Assembly (NCBI GenBank): GCA_015654715.1
Contig: JAATGK010000281.1
Span: forward strand, 1-5,556
Direction: 5' to 3'
DNA: 5,556 nt
Source: Alphaproteobacteria bacterium
GTDB lineage: Bacteria; Pseudomonadota; Alphaproteobacteria; Micropepsales; Micropepsaceae
Within the stretch, counting starts at the first letter, position 1, and every line of letters begins with the position of its first letter. Positions 4,809 through 5,556 of this stretch are shown piece by piece. Under the pieces are notes generated by a model. The model had not been told where the DNA came from and did no database searches. It saw only the letters and a program-made list of their open reading frames with translations. The position numbers were made by a program, and so were the translations under genes.

Positions 4809-5537
4809 TCAGTGAGTTACCACAGTATCGGCGTCGCTGTCGGCCACCACCGCGCTGGCGGCGATTTCCGGCTCGATCCATTCGATTGGCTCGGGCACCC
4901 GCACCAAGGCCACCTTGAGAACCTCGGTCACGTTGGACACCGGGACGATCTGCATATGCGTCTTGACGTTGTCCGGGATCTCCACCAGGTCCTTCTCGTT
5001 CTCCTGCGGGATGATCACCGTCTTGATGCCGCAACGCAGCGCCGCCAGCAGCTTTTCCTTGAGGCCGCCGATCGGCAGGATGCGGCCACGCAAGGTGACT
5101 TCGCCGGTCATCGCCACATCGCGGCGCACCGCAATACCGGTCAGCACCGAGATGATCGCCACCGACATCGCCACGCCCGCCGAGGGCCCGTCTTTCGGGG
5201 TTGCGCCTTCCGGCACATGGACGTGGATGTCCGTCTTTTCGAAGGTCGGCGGCTTGATGCCGAAGGTCGTCGCCTTGGAGCGGACGTAAGACCGCGCCGC
5301 GTCGATCGACTCCTTCATCACGTCGCCGAGCTTGCCGGTGGTCTGCATGCGGCCCTTGCCGGGCAGACTGACAGCTTCGATCTGCAACGTGTCGCCGCCG
5401 GTTTCGGTCCAGGCCAGGCCGGTGACGACGCCGACCTGATCCTCGCCTTCGACCTCGCCATAGTGGAACTGCCGCACGCCGGCATAGGTGTTGAGGTTTT
5501 CCGGCCCGACCGTGATCGCGGTCGCCTTCCTACGGCA
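4809..5537 (-). CDS. lon: ATP-dependent protease Lon, C-terminal proteolytic domain (5' part missing)
   Basis: About 242 residues are readable, starting within KATAITVGPENLNTYAGVRQ, the region leading into the Lon protease domain. Using V/M at 5477 as residue 1, the domain shows DQVGVVTGLAWTETGGD, DIHVHVPEGATPKDGPSAG with catalytic Ser99 (5181-5183), AMTGEVTLRGRILPIGGLKEK with catalytic Lys142 (5052-5054), and PQENEKDLVEIPDNV. The Ser-Lys spacing of 43 equals that in E. coli Lon. Lon degrades misfolded and regulatory proteins using ATP; the AAA+ and N-terminal domains are not in the window. The frame hits a stop (TGA, 5538-5540) just before the window edge, where Lon should continue uninterrupted. 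The adjacent bases do not read as Lon in this orientation, so the 5' boundary is a truncation, a frameshift or an assembly junction, not a real start. The C-terminus ends in a short Asp/Ala/Val-rich tail. Confidence 0.95.
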   Translation of the reverse strand, partial: CRRKATAITVGPENLNTYAGVRQFHYGEVEGEDQVGVVTGLAWTETGGDTLQIEAVSLPGKGRMQTTGKLGDVMKESIDAARSYVRSKATTFGIKPPTFEKTDIHVHVPEGATPKDGPSAGVAMSVAIISVLTGIAVRRDVAMTGEVTLRGRILPIGGLKEKLLAALRCGIKTVIIPQENEKDLVEIPDNVKTHMQIVPVSNVTEVLKVALVRVPEPIEWIEPEIAASAVVADSDADTVVTH

Positions 5538-5556
5538 TCAAGCCGAGCATCTTCTC

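Overview
The window looks like a small contig from an alphaproteobacterium. It is GC-rich, its Lon resembles the Caulobacter type, lon and hupB are adjacent and co-oriented, and a FliK C-terminal domain is paired with a stand-alone FlhB-like protein. The genus cannot be named from sequence alone. The left edge cuts through a gene. The right edge appears to hold a rearrangement or assembly junction inside lon.

Layout. Positions 2-1206 (+) hold a flagellar pair: the C-terminal part of a FliK-like hook-length control protein, overlapped by 4 bp by an 88-residue FlhB cytoplasmic-domain paralogue. Convergent to it, 1228-1722 (-) encodes a small EF-hand lipoprotein. Positions 1821-2075 carry three copies of a structured repeat (two 93-bp copies and one shorter, diverged copy). 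The array abuts the 3' end of a tRNA-Val(UAC) gene at 2075-2149 (-). A short divergent intergenic region then carries two tandem copies of the palindrome GTAACC-N4-GGTTAC. These precede a two-gene operon (2298-3216, +) of a six-helix membrane protein and a 71-residue Xre-type repressor. Convergent to this, 3224-4015 (-) encodes an FkbM-family methyltransferase with nested palindromes upstream. Next come hupB (4243-4515, -) and the C-terminal proteolytic domain of Lon (4809 to about 5537, -), separated by a clear intrinsic terminator.

How the parts relate. lon and hupB are core genes. From memory, several alphaproteobacteria carry the order lon, hupB, tRNA-Val. If that is the ancestral order here, fkbM and the membrane-protein/Xre operon are accessory genes inserted between hupB and the tRNA. 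The best candidates for something undescribed are the membrane-protein/Xre operon with its tandem operator, and the repeat array trailing the tRNA. In the tRNA direction each full repeat can form a hairpin capped by a GNRA-type tetraloop. The hupB leader also contains a strong hairpin just before its Shine-Dalgarno sequence.
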